Assembly (NCBI GenBank): GCA_017556805.1
Contig: JAFYMC010000034.1
Coordinates: 124,001 to 188,000 of the forward strand
Source of the DNA: Lachnospiraceae bacterium
GTDB lineage: Bacteria; Bacillota; Clostridia; Lachnospirales; Lachnospiraceae
DNA length: 64,000 nt
Direction of reading: 5' to 3'
A program made the position numbers and the translations under genes. The notes below the pieces were generated by a model. The model was not told the origin of the DNA. It saw nothing but the letters and a program-made list of their open reading frames with translations, and ran no database searches. Shown here piece by piece: positions 52,701 to 60,542 of the stretch. Numbering within the stretch: position 1 is the first letter of the stretch; the number at the start of each line of letters is the position of its first letter.

Positions 52701-53159
52701 ATGTTAAAAGAATTTAAGAAATTTGCACTCAAAGGTAATATGATTGACTTGGCAGTCGGCATGATTATCGGTACCGCGTTCAATAAGCTGGTATCGTCTC
52801 TTGTAAATGACATGTTTATGCCGCTTCTCGGTTTGTTGACCGGTAAGATTGATTTCGCAAAGCTTTATATTGCGTTGGACGGTAATACCTATGAGTCTCT
52901 TGCGGAAGCGGAAGAACTCGGTGTGGCTTGCTTTAAGTACGGTTCTTTCATTGCAGGCTTGATTGATTTTGTCATTATGGCATTTGTGGTATTCCTGTTT
53001 GTAAGATGGATGAATAAACTTAGTGAGTTAGGAAAGAAGGAAGAAGTAGCAGCACCGGCAGCACCGACTACCAAGGTTTGTCCGTTCTGTAAGTCTGAGA
53101 TTGCAATTGACGCAAGCCGTTGCCCGCATTGTACTTCCGAGCAGCCGAAGGCTGAATAA
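52701..53159 (+). CDS. mscL: Large-conductance mechanosensitive channel with C-terminal zinc ribbon
   Basis: MscL opens under membrane tension to relieve osmotic downshock. The N-terminal FKKFALKGNMIDLAVGMIIGTAFNKLVSSLV (cited in part: FALKGNMIDLAVGMIIGTAF) is the conserved pore helix; the second helix is about residues 75-97. After it comes CPFCKSEIAIDASRCPHC, a four-cysteine zinc ribbon in place of the usual helical bundle with LTEIRDLL. AAGGAGG precedes the ATG. The next gene, a metal GTPase, begins 18 bp after its stop, so both are on one message. Confidence 0.93.
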   Translation: MLKEFKKFALKGNMIDLAVGMIIGTAFNKLVSSLVNDMFMPLLGLLTGKIDFAKLYIALDGNTYESLAEAEELGVACFKYGSFIAGLIDFVIMAFVVFLFVRWMNKLSELGKKEEVAAPAAPTTKVCPFCKSEIAIDASRCPHCTSEQPKAE

Positions 53160-53177
53160 TATTTGGAGGCAGTTGTT

Positions 53178-54359
53178 ATGACAAAGATTGATATTATTTC
53201 CGGATTTTTAGGCGCCGGAAAGACCACCCTGATTAAGAAGCTTTTAGAAGAGGCTTATAAGGGAGAAAAGGTCGTTTTAATTGAGAACGAGTTCGGTGAA
53301 ATCGGTATCGACGGCGGCTTCTTAAAGGATGCCGGTGTAGAGATTACCGAGATGAATTCCGGCTGTATTTGCTGTTCCTTGGTTGGTGATTTCGGTAAGT
53401 CTTTAAAGGAAGTGCTGGAGCGTTTTTCACCGGACAGAGTCATTATTGAGCCGTCCGGCGTAGGCAAGCTTTCCGATGTAATCAAGGCAGTACAGGATGT
53501 ACAGGATGAGTTGCCGGATGCGAAGCTGAATAGCTTTTCTACAGTTGTAGATGTTTCTAAGGCAGCTATGTATATGAAGAACTTCGGAGAGTTCTTTAAC
53601 AATCAGGTAGAGAGTGCCAAGACCATCATTTTAAGCCGTACCCAGAAGTATGATGGGGCTAAGGCAGAGGTAGTGGTAGGGAAGCTTCGTGCCCAGAACC
53701 CGAAGGCGATTCTGATTACCACGGCCTGGGATGAAATCGATGGTAAGGTAATTCTTTCCGCAATGGAGCAGCAGACTTCCTTTGAGAAGGAGCTTCTTGA
53801 GGAAGCACATCATCACCACGAGCATCACCATGAGCATGGCGAGGATTGCACCTGCGGCTGTCATGACCATGACCACGAGCACCATCATGGGCATCATCAT
53901 CATGACCACGAGGAGCATGAACATCATCACCATGAGCATCATCATGAGCACGGTGAGGATTGCACCTGCGGCTGCCATGACCATGATCACGAGCATCATC
54001 ATGAGCACGGTGAGGATTGCACCTGCGGCTGTCATGACCATGACCACGAGCATCATCACGGACATCACCATCATCATGCGGATGAGGTATTTACCAGCTG
54101 GGGTAAGGAGACGCCGCACAAGTACGAGCGTGAAACCATGCGTGAGATTTTGAATAAACTTGCCAATACGGAAGAGTACGGTGTGATTTTGCGTGCCAAG
54201 GGTATGGTTCCGGCAACGGACGGTACTTGGATTTACTTTGATCTTACTCCGGGCGAGTTCGAGCTTCGTGAAGGTCAGCCGGATTATACCGGACGTCTTT
54301 GTGTCATCGGCTCCAAGATTAAGGAAGATGCGCTGGAAGTATTGTTTGAGTTGGCGTAA
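53178..54359 (+). CDS. COG0523 (CobW/P47K) metal GTPase with His-rich repeat insert
   Basis: G3E GTPases of this family deliver metals such as zinc or cobalt. Walker A GFLGAGKTT (residues 9-17), the metal-binding SGCICC (Cys63, 65, 66) and the C-terminal CobW_C domain (about 305-393) are present. Between them (about 210-300) lies a His-rich insert in which EDCTCGCHDHDHEHHH occurs three times. ATG at 53178 with TTGGAGG upstream. It follows mscL by 18 bp and precedes a second COG0523 gene by 24 bp. Metal identity is unknown; His/Cys density favours zinc or nickel storage. Confidence 0.92.
   Translation: MTKIDIISGFLGAGKTTLIKKLLEEAYKGEKVVLIENEFGEIGIDGGFLKDAGVEITEMNSGCICCSLVGDFGKSLKEVLERFSPDRVIIEPSGVGKLSDVIKAVQDVQDELPDAKLNSFSTVVDVSKAAMYMKNFGEFFNNQVESAKTIILSRTQKYDGAKAEVVVGKLRAQNPKAILITTAWDEIDGKVILSAMEQQTSFEKELLEEAHHHHEHHHEHGEDCTCGCHDHDHEHHHGHHHHDHEEHEHHHHEHHHEHGEDCTCGCHDHDHEHHHEHGEDCTCGCHDHDHEHHHGHHHHHADEVFTSWGKETPHKYERETMREILNKLANTEEYGVILRAKGMVPATDGTWIYFDLTPGEFELREGQPDYTGRLCVIGSKIKEDALEVLFELA
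53841..54060 (+). repeat. 57-bp coding tandem repeat (His-rich)
   Basis: The core GAGGATTGCACCTGCGGCTG starts at 53841, 53955 and 54012. The spacings are 114 (2 x 57) and 57 bp, so the unit is 57 bp (19 codons) with one unit between the first and second copies diverged and lacking the cysteine core. Confidence 0.85.
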
Positions 54360-54383
54360 CAGGAGATAAAGAGAGGTTCTACC

Positions 54384-55325
54384 ATGGAGATACCTGTATA
54401 TATTATTACCGGCTTTTTAGAAAGCGGTAAGACCACATTTATAAAAAATACGCTGGAGGACCCGAATTTTGCCTCCGGAGAAAAGACCATTCTTCTGCTT
54501 TGCGAAGAGGGTATGGAAGAGTATGATACCGAGGCACTGGAGAAGAACAATATTTTTGTGATTCCGGTAGAAAACGAGGAAGATTTGTCTCCGACGTTTT
54601 TAAAGAAGTGTCATACGGATTATCGTCCGGAACGTGTCATGATTGAGTTTAACGGTACTTGGAGTATGTCAGGTTTTATTGAACGGGGCATGCCGAGAGG
54701 CTGGGAACTTGCACAGATGATTACCATGGCGGATGCCGGCACCTTTGAGGTGTATATGAGTAATATGCGTCAGATGATGGCGGAGCAGATTAATTTCACG
54801 GAGCTGGTGATTTTTAACCGTTGTACCGCAGATACCAAGCGGAACACCTTCCGTAAGGCAGTTCGTGCGTTAAACCGCCGGGCACAGGTTCTGTTTGAGT
54901 CAGAGGACGGTGAAGACGGATTTGACGATGAGATTGATTTGCCGTACGATTTAAATGCAGATATCATTGAGATTGAGGATGACGATTACGGTATCTTTTA
55001 TCTGGATGCTTTGGATCAGCCGCAAAAGTATGACGGCAAGACTGTTCGTTTTACAGCTATGGTGTACAAGGGCAGAGATATTCCGAAGGGATTTTTTGTA
55101 CCGGGACGTTTTGCCATGACCTGTTGTGCGGATGATATCGGCTTTGTGGGCATGCTATGCAAGGGTCCGCAGGCAGACAATTTCAAATTACGTGACTGGG
55201 TAAAGGTAACGGCGAAGGTTGCGGTAGAGTACCAGAGAGAATATGGCGGGGAAGGTCCTGTCCTGTATCTTGTAGACATGGTGCATACGGCAAAACCGAA
55301 GGAGCACCTGATTTATATGAATTAG
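54384..55325 (+). CDS. COG0523-like GTPase fused to a DUF1980-like domain
   Basis: Residues 1-190 resemble a CobW-type GTPase: Walker A GFLESGKTT (10-18) and a GTPase-like core, but the CxCC metal motif is missing. Residues about 195-313 resemble the C-terminal domain of the YcgQ/TIGR03943 family (DUF1980): YDGKTVRFTAMVYKG, PGRFAMTCCADDIGFVGML (Cys pair about 246-247) and DWVKVTAKVAVE. In Bacillus those partners are separate proteins tied to zinc response. The gene follows the first COG0523 gene with GAGAGG upstream, so the two probably act together. Confidence 0.78.
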   Translation: MEIPVYIITGFLESGKTTFIKNTLEDPNFASGEKTILLLCEEGMEEYDTEALEKNNIFVIPVENEEDLSPTFLKKCHTDYRPERVMIEFNGTWSMSGFIERGMPRGWELAQMITMADAGTFEVYMSNMRQMMAEQINFTELVIFNRCTADTKRNTFRKAVRALNRRAQVLFESEDGEDGFDDEIDLPYDLNADIIEIEDDDYGIFYLDALDQPQKYDGKTVRFTAMVYKGRDIPKGFFVPGRFAMTCCADDIGFVGMLCKGPQADNFKLRDWVKVTAKVAVEYQREYGGEGPVLYLVDMVHTAKPKEHLIYMN

Positions 55326-55335
55326 GAGCGGGATT

Positions 55336-56232
55336 ATGAATTTCAGACAGATAGGCAGAGAAAGAAGAATTCATCGTGGATGTACGATGGAGGAGGTTCT
55401 GAAAACTGCCTGTCTGTTTTTTTTATTGGCCGGCATCGTGATTCCGGGGACAGAACGAAGCGGAGGAACGGAACTGTCCCGGGGACGTATGCAAATTATG
55501 ATTACGGCCCATCGGGGAGCTTCCTATAAAGCACCGGAAAATACGAGGGCTTCGGTTGAATTGGCCATTGCCGAGCAGGCGGATTATGCGGAAATTGATG
55601 TCCGGCTGACAGCGGACGGCGTTCCGGTTTTGATGCATGACCGGGCGTTGTTCCGTACAACGGGAGTGGTAAACGAAATCGACAAGGTTACCTATAAGGA
55701 GCTGGTGTCCTATGATATAGGGAGCCGATATGCGGAAAAATATGTGGGAGAAACCGTCCCATGCTTACGGGAAATATTAGAGGCCTATGGGGAAAAGATT
55801 AAGTTTAATATGGAGTTAAAAGGAGAAAACAACTGGAATCTGGTCGAGACGGTAGTTGCGCTGGTCGAAGCCTACGGATTGGAGGAACGTTGTGTAATAA
55901 CCTCTGATTCTTATGACATGCTTACATGGGTAAAAACGGCGAATTCTAATATAAAAACCGGTTACATTCTGTCACGGGTATATGGAGAAATATACGGATA
56001 CGTTGCGGCGGATTTTTTCAGTGTAAAGTCGGAGTTTGTTACGGCTCAGATGGTCAAAGGAGCCCATGCCGAAGGGAAAGAGGTACACGTGTGGACGGTA
56101 AATAAAGACTCTGAGATTTTGCGGATGCGGGAATTGGGAGTGGATAATATTATAACGGACCGGCCTGCGTATGTCAGAGAAATTTTGTACGGACATGCAA
56201 CATCGAAAAGAACCGTCGTATGCTATCAGTAG
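55336..56232 (+). CDS. Glycerophosphodiester phosphodiesterase
   Basis: A 298-residue GDPD enzyme hydrolysing glycerophosphodiesters to glycerol 3-phosphate and an alcohol. Catalytic and metal residues are in TAHRGASYKAPENT (His about 57), EIDVRLTADGVPVLMHD (Glu/Asp about 85, His about 99) and NMELKGE. A single N-terminal hydrophobic helix (about 24-38) anchors it or acts as an uncleaved signal, so it should work outside the membrane, for example on lipid or teichoic acid debris. ATG at 55336 follows AGGAGCGG, ten bases after the preceding stop codon. Confidence 0.9.
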   Translation: MNFRQIGRERRIHRGCTMEEVLKTACLFFLLAGIVIPGTERSGGTELSRGRMQIMITAHRGASYKAPENTRASVELAIAEQADYAEIDVRLTADGVPVLMHDRALFRTTGVVNEIDKVTYKELVSYDIGSRYAEKYVGETVPCLREILEAYGEKIKFNMELKGENNWNLVETVVALVEAYGLEERCVITSDSYDMLTWVKTANSNIKTGYILSRVYGEIYGYVAADFFSVKSEFVTAQMVKGAHAEGKEVHVWTVNKDSEILRMRELGVDNIITDRPAYVREILYGHATSKRTVVCYQ

Positions 56233-56264
56233 AATGTAAAGGAAGATATGATGCGGAGGTATGT

Positions 56265-57050
56265 ATGGCGGTAACAGTGGCTTTGGACGCCGGACACGGT
56301 GGGTATGACAGCGGAGCGGTGGAAAACGGAAGACGGGAAAAGGACGATAATTTGGCCCTTACGTTAGCGGTGGGGGAAATTTTACAGAGAAACGGGGTAG
56401 ATGTGGTTTATACAAGAACCGAGGATGTGTATGATTCTCCCGTAAGAAAGGCGGGGATTGCCAATGAATCGGGAGCGGATTATTTCATTTCCTTTCATCG
56501 GAATTCCAGCCCGCTAAAGAATCAATATTCCGGAGTCGAAACGCTTTTATATGACGAAAACGGAGTGAAAGCGGATATGGCACGGGCAATTAATGCGGAA
56601 CTGGCAGAGGTAGGATTTCAAGATTTGGGATTGAATATCCGCAGAGATTTGGCGGTGCTTCGTCGCACCCAGATGCCGGCGCTTTTGGTGGAGGTGGGGT
56701 TCATTAATACGGATGGGGATAATGCTCTTTTAGATGCCCGGTTTGACGATGTGGCCCAGGCCATTGCCAACGGCGTGTTACAGACTATCGGTGGGGAAAT
56801 CGGTCCGGGAGCTGGGCAGCAGATGCCCATGTCCGAAGCCTACGCGGTACAGGTGGGGCTGTTCCGGAATCCGGAAAATGCGGATAATCTGTATCGGGAG
56901 CTGGTGGCTTTGGGGATTCCGGCAGATATCTCCAGAAGCGGTAGCTTTTATGCGGTGCGGGCAGGCAGGACGGAAAGTCTCAATGAAGCGGTGGCCTTAC
57001 AGCAGGAGTTGCAGCAGTTGGGATATGATACCCTGGTGGTGACGTTATAA
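56265..57050 (+). CDS. N-acetylmuramoyl-L-alanine amidase (Amidase_3) with C-terminal SPOR domain
   Basis: A zinc amidase cutting the bond between MurNAc and L-Ala. Ligands are visible in DAGHGGYDSGA (His10), the Glu/Asp region REKDDNL and SFHRNSS; the catalytic Glu is in LLVEVGFINT. Residues about 190-261 (YAVQVGLFRNPENADNLYREL) are a SPOR domain that binds denuded glycan at septa. I choose the ATG at 56265 behind GCGGAGG. There is no signal peptide, so it is cytoplasmic unless another export or lysis route exists. Its stop overlaps the convergent cmpB-like gene by 6 bp. Confidence 0.9.
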   Translation: MAVTVALDAGHGGYDSGAVENGRREKDDNLALTLAVGEILQRNGVDVVYTRTEDVYDSPVRKAGIANESGADYFISFHRNSSPLKNQYSGVETLLYDENGVKADMARAINAELAEVGFQDLGLNIRRDLAVLRRTQMPALLVEVGFINTDGDNALLDARFDDVAQAIANGVLQTIGGEIGPGAGQQMPMSEAYAVQVGLFRNPENADNLYRELVALGIPADISRSGSFYAVRAGRTESLNEAVALQQELQQLGYDTLVVTL

Positions 57051-57467
57051 CTGCTTTTTACAAAGAATTCGTTCGAACAGAAGGCCCGCTGCGGCCCAGC
57101 AGGGAACGTAATCCAGCCGGATAACTCCCCTGTAATTCAGCTTAGCTTTACTATAGTCCCAAGGGCAGGCATTGTGACGTTTCAGAAGAATTCCGCTGGT
57201 ATATTCGCAGCCTATGATGGCAGAGGCATACACTGCACTGCGGAACAGTGCGGATTTTGATTTGATATGCTTGTAAACAGCAGGAATAAAGGCAGCCATA
57301 CCGTAAATCGGAAACATCCACACCGAGGTACGGCAAAAAAGGCGCTTGTCTTTGGTGCGTTCTTTGAGAGAACCCAGACCGGTCCAGAAACATTCCAGAC
57401 ACCAGCCTGTGAGTCCGCAACGGATAAAATCGGAGCCAAAACGACGAACAGTGCTTACAATATGCAT
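57045..57467 (-). CDS. CmpB-like (putative ABC permease, PF06541 type) membrane protein
   Basis: A 140-residue membrane protein; GWCLECFWTGLGSL near the start, GCEYTSGILLKR and the late NYRGVIRLDYVPCWAAAGLL match the ABC_trans_CmpB family in my recollection. About three to four hydrophobic segments are visible. The real start is the ATG at 57467, behind AGGAGG; the frame opens further upstream to 57563 inside a hairpin. Its ribosome site is in the right arm of the terminator-like hairpin after tyrA, so tyrA read-through controls it. Function unknown. Confidence 0.75.
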   Translation of the reverse strand: MHIVSTVRRFGSDFIRCGLTGWCLECFWTGLGSLKERTKDKRLFCRTSVWMFPIYGMAAFIPAVYKHIKSKSALFRSAVYASAIIGCEYTSGILLKRHNACPWDYSKAKLNYRGVIRLDYVPCWAAAGLLFERILCKKQL

Positions 57468-57533
57468 AAAAAACCTCCTGTATCCTTTTGTCATAGTATT
57501 GACGGATGACAAAAAAGTATACGGGAGGTTTTT
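57468..57533 (-). terminator. tyrA terminator hairpin that contains the ribosome site of the next gene
   Basis: On the minus strand an imperfect stem of about 27 bp (57533-57506 with 57494-57468, loop of 11) begins two bases after the tyrA stop and ends in AGGAGGTTTTTT just before the ATG of the CmpB-like gene. The AGGAGG is therefore base-paired in the right arm, and the T run serves as terminator. Confidence 0.8.
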
Positions 57534-57534
57534 C

Positions 57535-58626
57535 TTACCGATATACCGTAAATTTATTATCATTTAGTAGGGTATAAGCCCGCTCCAAAGCATCCCTATC
57601 ATAAAATTCAATACGGAGCGCACCTTGTTCGTAAGCACGATTATGGACAATACCGATGTTTTTCAAGCTGATGCCGTGTACAGCCAGGAGCGTGGCAAAG
57701 GTGGCAATGGCACCGGCTTCGTCCCGAAGGTCTGCGTGGAGGACAAAAGATTCCGGAAGAGCGCCTCTTCGTTCCTGTAAGGAGTTGCGGAATTCGCCGG
57801 CCTCGGAAAACAGAGTGCGGATTTCTTCCTTGTTATGGGAAACAAGGGCCTGTTCCGCCTCGGTCAAAAGAGAAATATAGCGCCGCAGGGTCGGAAGGAC
57901 AAAGGCTGTATTGGCGGATAAAATGCTTTCCCAAAGAGAAGGGGAAGAGGAAGCAATACGGGTAATGTCCTTAAAACCACCTGCTGCAAGAAGGCGCATG
58001 GTATCTGCATCTTCGGAGGTACGGACAAGATTTACCAGTTGCGCGGCGATGACGTGAGGCACATGGCTGATGGCAGCTACCGCGTCATCGTGTTCTTCGG
58101 GAGAGAGCACCACCGGAATGGATTTTATCTGCTTTACCAAGGAAAGGAAGGCATCCACCCGTTCCTGCGGACAAGCCTCTGTCAGAGTGATAGCGTAGTA
58201 AGCGTTTTCCATAAGGAGGGCATTACTGTTGGCAAAGCCGGTACGCTCGGAGCCGGTCATCGGGTGTCCTCCGATAAAGCGTGCAGACAGTCCGGCCGCT
58301 TCCGCAGCGGCGTGAATGCCGGATTTTACACTTCCTACATCGGTAATTACGGTTTTAGCAGAAATCACCTTTGCAAGCTCCGGAAGATAGGAGATGTTAC
58401 AATCCACCGGGGCACAAAGGAGAATATAGTCGCAATCGGAAAGTTCGTTTAAAGAAAAGACTACGTCATCCAATACTTGTGTCTCCAATGCACTCTGCAA
58501 ATCCGCGGAAAGCTCCGGCTTACGGGAGTAGGCCAGAATTTTACCGGTAGGGTTCGTTTCCCGCAAGGCGCGGGCAATAGAACCGCCGATTAAACCGAGA
58601 CCGATAAATCCAAACTGAGTATCCAT
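57535..58626 (-). CDS. tyrA: Prephenate dehydrogenase with ACT domain
   Basis: TyrA oxidatively decarboxylates prephenate to 4-hydroxyphenylpyruvate in tyrosine synthesis. The N-terminal NAD motif is GFIGLGLIGGSIARAL (residues 6-21); the catalytic His is in GGHPMTGSERTG (about 120) and a second family His in HDDAVAAISHVPHV. The last 75 residues (HADLRDEAGAIATFATLLAV) form an ACT domain, consistent with tyrosine feedback. The 363-residue length is usual for this form. AAAGGAG lies before the ATG. No other aromatic pathway gene is near. Confidence 0.95.
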   Translation of the reverse strand: MDTQFGFIGLGLIGGSIARALRETNPTGKILAYSRKPELSADLQSALETQVLDDVVFSLNELSDCDYILLCAPVDCNISYLPELAKVISAKTVITDVGSVKSGIHAAAEAAGLSARFIGGHPMTGSERTGFANSNALLMENAYYAITLTEACPQERVDAFLSLVKQIKSIPVVLSPEEHDDAVAAISHVPHVIAAQLVNLVRTSEDADTMRLLAAGGFKDITRIASSSPSLWESILSANTAFVLPTLRRYISLLTEAEQALVSHNKEEIRTLFSEAGEFRNSLQERRGALPESFVLHADLRDEAGAIATFATLLAVHGISLKNIGIVHNRAYEQGALRIEFYDRDALERAYTLLNDNKFTVYR

Positions 58627-58684
58627 ATAAACTCCTTTACAAAAGCTGCTTGCCCATTATGGGCGAAAAGTCATGATATAAAAT

Positions 58685-58713
58685 ATTGTAACCTCGGTTT
58701 TTTGTTTTGTCAA
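58685..58713 (-). promoter_or_regulatory. Promoter for tyrA
   Basis: On the minus strand, TTGACA (58713-58708), 17-bp spacer, TACAAT (58690-58685). Confidence 0.85.
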
Positions 58714-58724
58714 CGCTTTTTTGC

Positions 58725-58751
58725 TTTAAAGCGCAACGGTTTAAAGTGCAA
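58725..58751 (+). repeat. Direct repeat in the tyrA-LytTR intergenic region
   Basis: TTTAAAGCGCAA (58725-58736) and TTTAAAGTGCAA (58740-58751) are direct copies with one difference, offset by 15 bp. They lie upstream of the LytTR promoter and next to the tyrA -35 box. Confidence 0.6.
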
Positions 58752-58841
58752 ATACACACGAAACACTTGAAATACAATGGTTTAGATGAAAAAAAATTTT
58801 GCAAGTTATGCGGAAAATTAATGCAGACTATGCCAAAGCTA

Positions 58842-58869
58842 TTGCGAAAATATATTTTTTGTGTATGAT
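58842..58869 (+). promoter_or_regulatory. Promoter for the LytTR gene pair
   Basis: TTGCGA (58842-58847), 16-bp spacer ending GTG, TATGAT (58864-58869). Confidence 0.65.
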
Positions 58870-58911
58870 AAACTTAACGAGCTCGATTGAAGGTGGAAGG
58901 AGGAGCGGGAG

Positions 58912-59364
58912 TTGAACATACGACTGAATGTCAGTGACGAGCATTACGAGGAAATCGAACAAAAGCTTACGGCTGCCGGCTTTGTCATTGACGACGAAGC
59001 GGAGTTTGTGCTGACGGAACAAGGACGTTTTGCCGGACATCTGTCGGTAAAGACGAAAGATGGCGAGAAGATTAAGCTGTCCATAGAAGAAATCGTATAT
59101 ATCGAAAGTCTGGGGCATGATGTGCTGGTCCACGGAAGTGACGGGAGTTGTTATTATGCCTACGACCGATTGTATCAACTGTGTGCGGTACTGGATAATA
59201 CGAAGTTCTTGCGGGTCAGCAATTGCGCCATTATTGCAAAAAAACATGTAAAGAAAATTAAGCCGTCCATTTCCATGAAATTTGTTTTGGTGATGTCGGA
59301 CGGAGCCTTGGTGGACGTAACCAGAAGCTATTATAACAGCTTCCGGACATTTTTTCAAATATAG
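58912..59364 (+). CDS. LytTR-domain DNA-binding regulator
   Basis: A 150-residue protein starting with TTG behind GGAGGAG. Residues about 50-150 are a LytTR domain: LSIEEIVYIESLGHDVLVHG, YDRLYQLCAVL, FLRVSNCAIIAKKHVKKIKPS and SYYNSFRTFF fit the beta fold. No receiver domain precedes it, only about 45 residues (EHYEEIEQKLTAAGFVIDDE). Such receiverless LytTR regulators are often held by a membrane partner coded next to them, and a membrane protein follows here after 17 bp. Confidence 0.88.
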   Translation: MNIRLNVSDEHYEEIEQKLTAAGFVIDDEAEFVLTEQGRFAGHLSVKTKDGEKIKLSIEEIVYIESLGHDVLVHGSDGSCYYAYDRLYQLCAVLDNTKFLRVSNCAIIAKKHVKKIKPSISMKFVLVMSDGALVDVTRSYYNSFRTFFQI

Positions 59365-59381
59365 GAATAGGAGGATGAGAG

Positions 59382-60401
59382 ATGAGCGTAGCAGTTTTTG
59401 TTTTACCGATACTTATTTTGGCTGCATTGGCACTGGGAGTACTGGTGTATTATCTTTGTTATAAGGCGTCCATAAACCGTAAGCTTCGGGGAGAGGAAAG
59501 CGGTGCCCATGTACCGATGGCCTCTATGGAGTCGGTATGGAAAGTGGTTGCGGTGATTGCGATAGTTGTAATGTACAGCTCCTTAAATTCAAAGATTGTG
59601 AATCTTCAAGATGAGCTTACCGATACGAAAATTACGCTGACCGACCAAATTGCGGAAATGCAGTATGAGTTGTATGAAATGCAGCAGACGATGAAGAAGG
59701 AAACGTCTATGATTAGCGCGGTGTATTATGATTTCGGGGAAATCAACAATAAGGAGCATACGGTGGAAATGATTTTCGATGCGGTATTAAATAGTTACGG
59801 TGCGGAGACGGAAGTGACATTAAATTATCGCGGAGAGTCCGTTGTGTTAAAAAACAACGGTGACGGTACTTTTACGGGAAGCGCGGTATTTCCGATGTTT
59901 GAGGAAAACTATGAGGATGGCCTGTTTTGTGTCACCGAAGGCGGTGTGACAAGGACGGAACGATGGGAAGATACAGTGTGTGGAGCATTGAAGGATAGCT
60001 GTTTGCCGGAGTTCTATATTGCGGAATCCTCCTTCCGATATGAACGGGGAAACGGAAAAAATAAGGGCACGGTAACGGTGAAGGGAACTGTTTCTCTAAG
60101 GTCCAAGGTGGATGTGACAGGTTCGTTCTATAACTTGAAGCTCATTGTAAAGAAGGATGAAGCGATAATTGATGAAATTACGGCAGAGAGTGATTCATTT
60201 GTGATAGAGCGCTCCTATCCGATTGCTCAAGGAGAAAAGCTTAGCGTTTGGCTGACAGGAGAGGATATGTACGGCTATACCCATGAGCAGCATCTTTCCG
60301 GTTGGAGAATGGAGAGTGGGTTCTCTGCAGCAGAACAAGAGATGATACCAATAGAAGTGGACCGGGTAACGAAACCGGAAGGTCCGCTATCGACGCAATA
60401 G
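59382..60401 (+). CDS. Membrane protein with coiled coil and extracellular beta domain, partner of the LytTR regulator
   Basis: A 339-residue protein. Two hydrophobic helices (about 4-25 and 50-65) are followed by a coiled coil (SKIVNLQDELTDTKITLTDQ and beyond, to about 105) and a beta-rich domain of about 220 residues with VTLNYRGESVVLKNNGDGTF and KGTVTVKGTVSLRS. With the topology implied by the basic loop RKLRGEE the large domain would lie outside. No family recognised. It shares an operon with the LytTR gene, and a terminator follows, so the two form a unit. Confidence 0.7.
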   Translation: MSVAVFVLPILILAALALGVLVYYLCYKASINRKLRGEESGAHVPMASMESVWKVVAVIAIVVMYSSLNSKIVNLQDELTDTKITLTDQIAEMQYELYEMQQTMKKETSMISAVYYDFGEINNKEHTVEMIFDAVLNSYGAETEVTLNYRGESVVLKNNGDGTFTGSAVFPMFEENYEDGLFCVTEGGVTRTERWEDTVCGALKDSCLPEFYIAESSFRYERGNGKNKGTVTVKGTVSLRSKVDVTGSFYNLKLIVKKDEAIIDEITAESDSFVIERSYPIAQGEKLSVWLTGEDMYGYTHEQHLSGWRMESGFSAAEQEMIPIEVDRVTKPEGPLSTQ

Positions 60402-60415
60402 AGGACATGGGGAGA

Positions 60416-60446
60416 GAAAGACCGCAGAAATGTGGTCTTTCTTTTT
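60416..60446 (+). terminator. Terminator of the LytTR operon
   Basis: GAAAGACCGCA (60416-60426) pairs with TGTGGTCTTTC (60431-60441), followed by TTTTT. Confidence 0.88.
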
Positions 60447-60542
60447 GAATTATGATTTTATGTAGAAAAACAGAAAGAAATATGATATGATGTAAAGTGA
60501 TACAGAATGTTCTGCGACATGAAAGGTGAAGGTATAGACAGT

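Noticed and set aside
53806..54079. The CAT/CAC-rich tandem repeat looked like a CRISPR array or minisatellite.
   Set aside because: It stays in frame with the COG0523 gene, the unit is a multiple of three, and there are no unique spacers.
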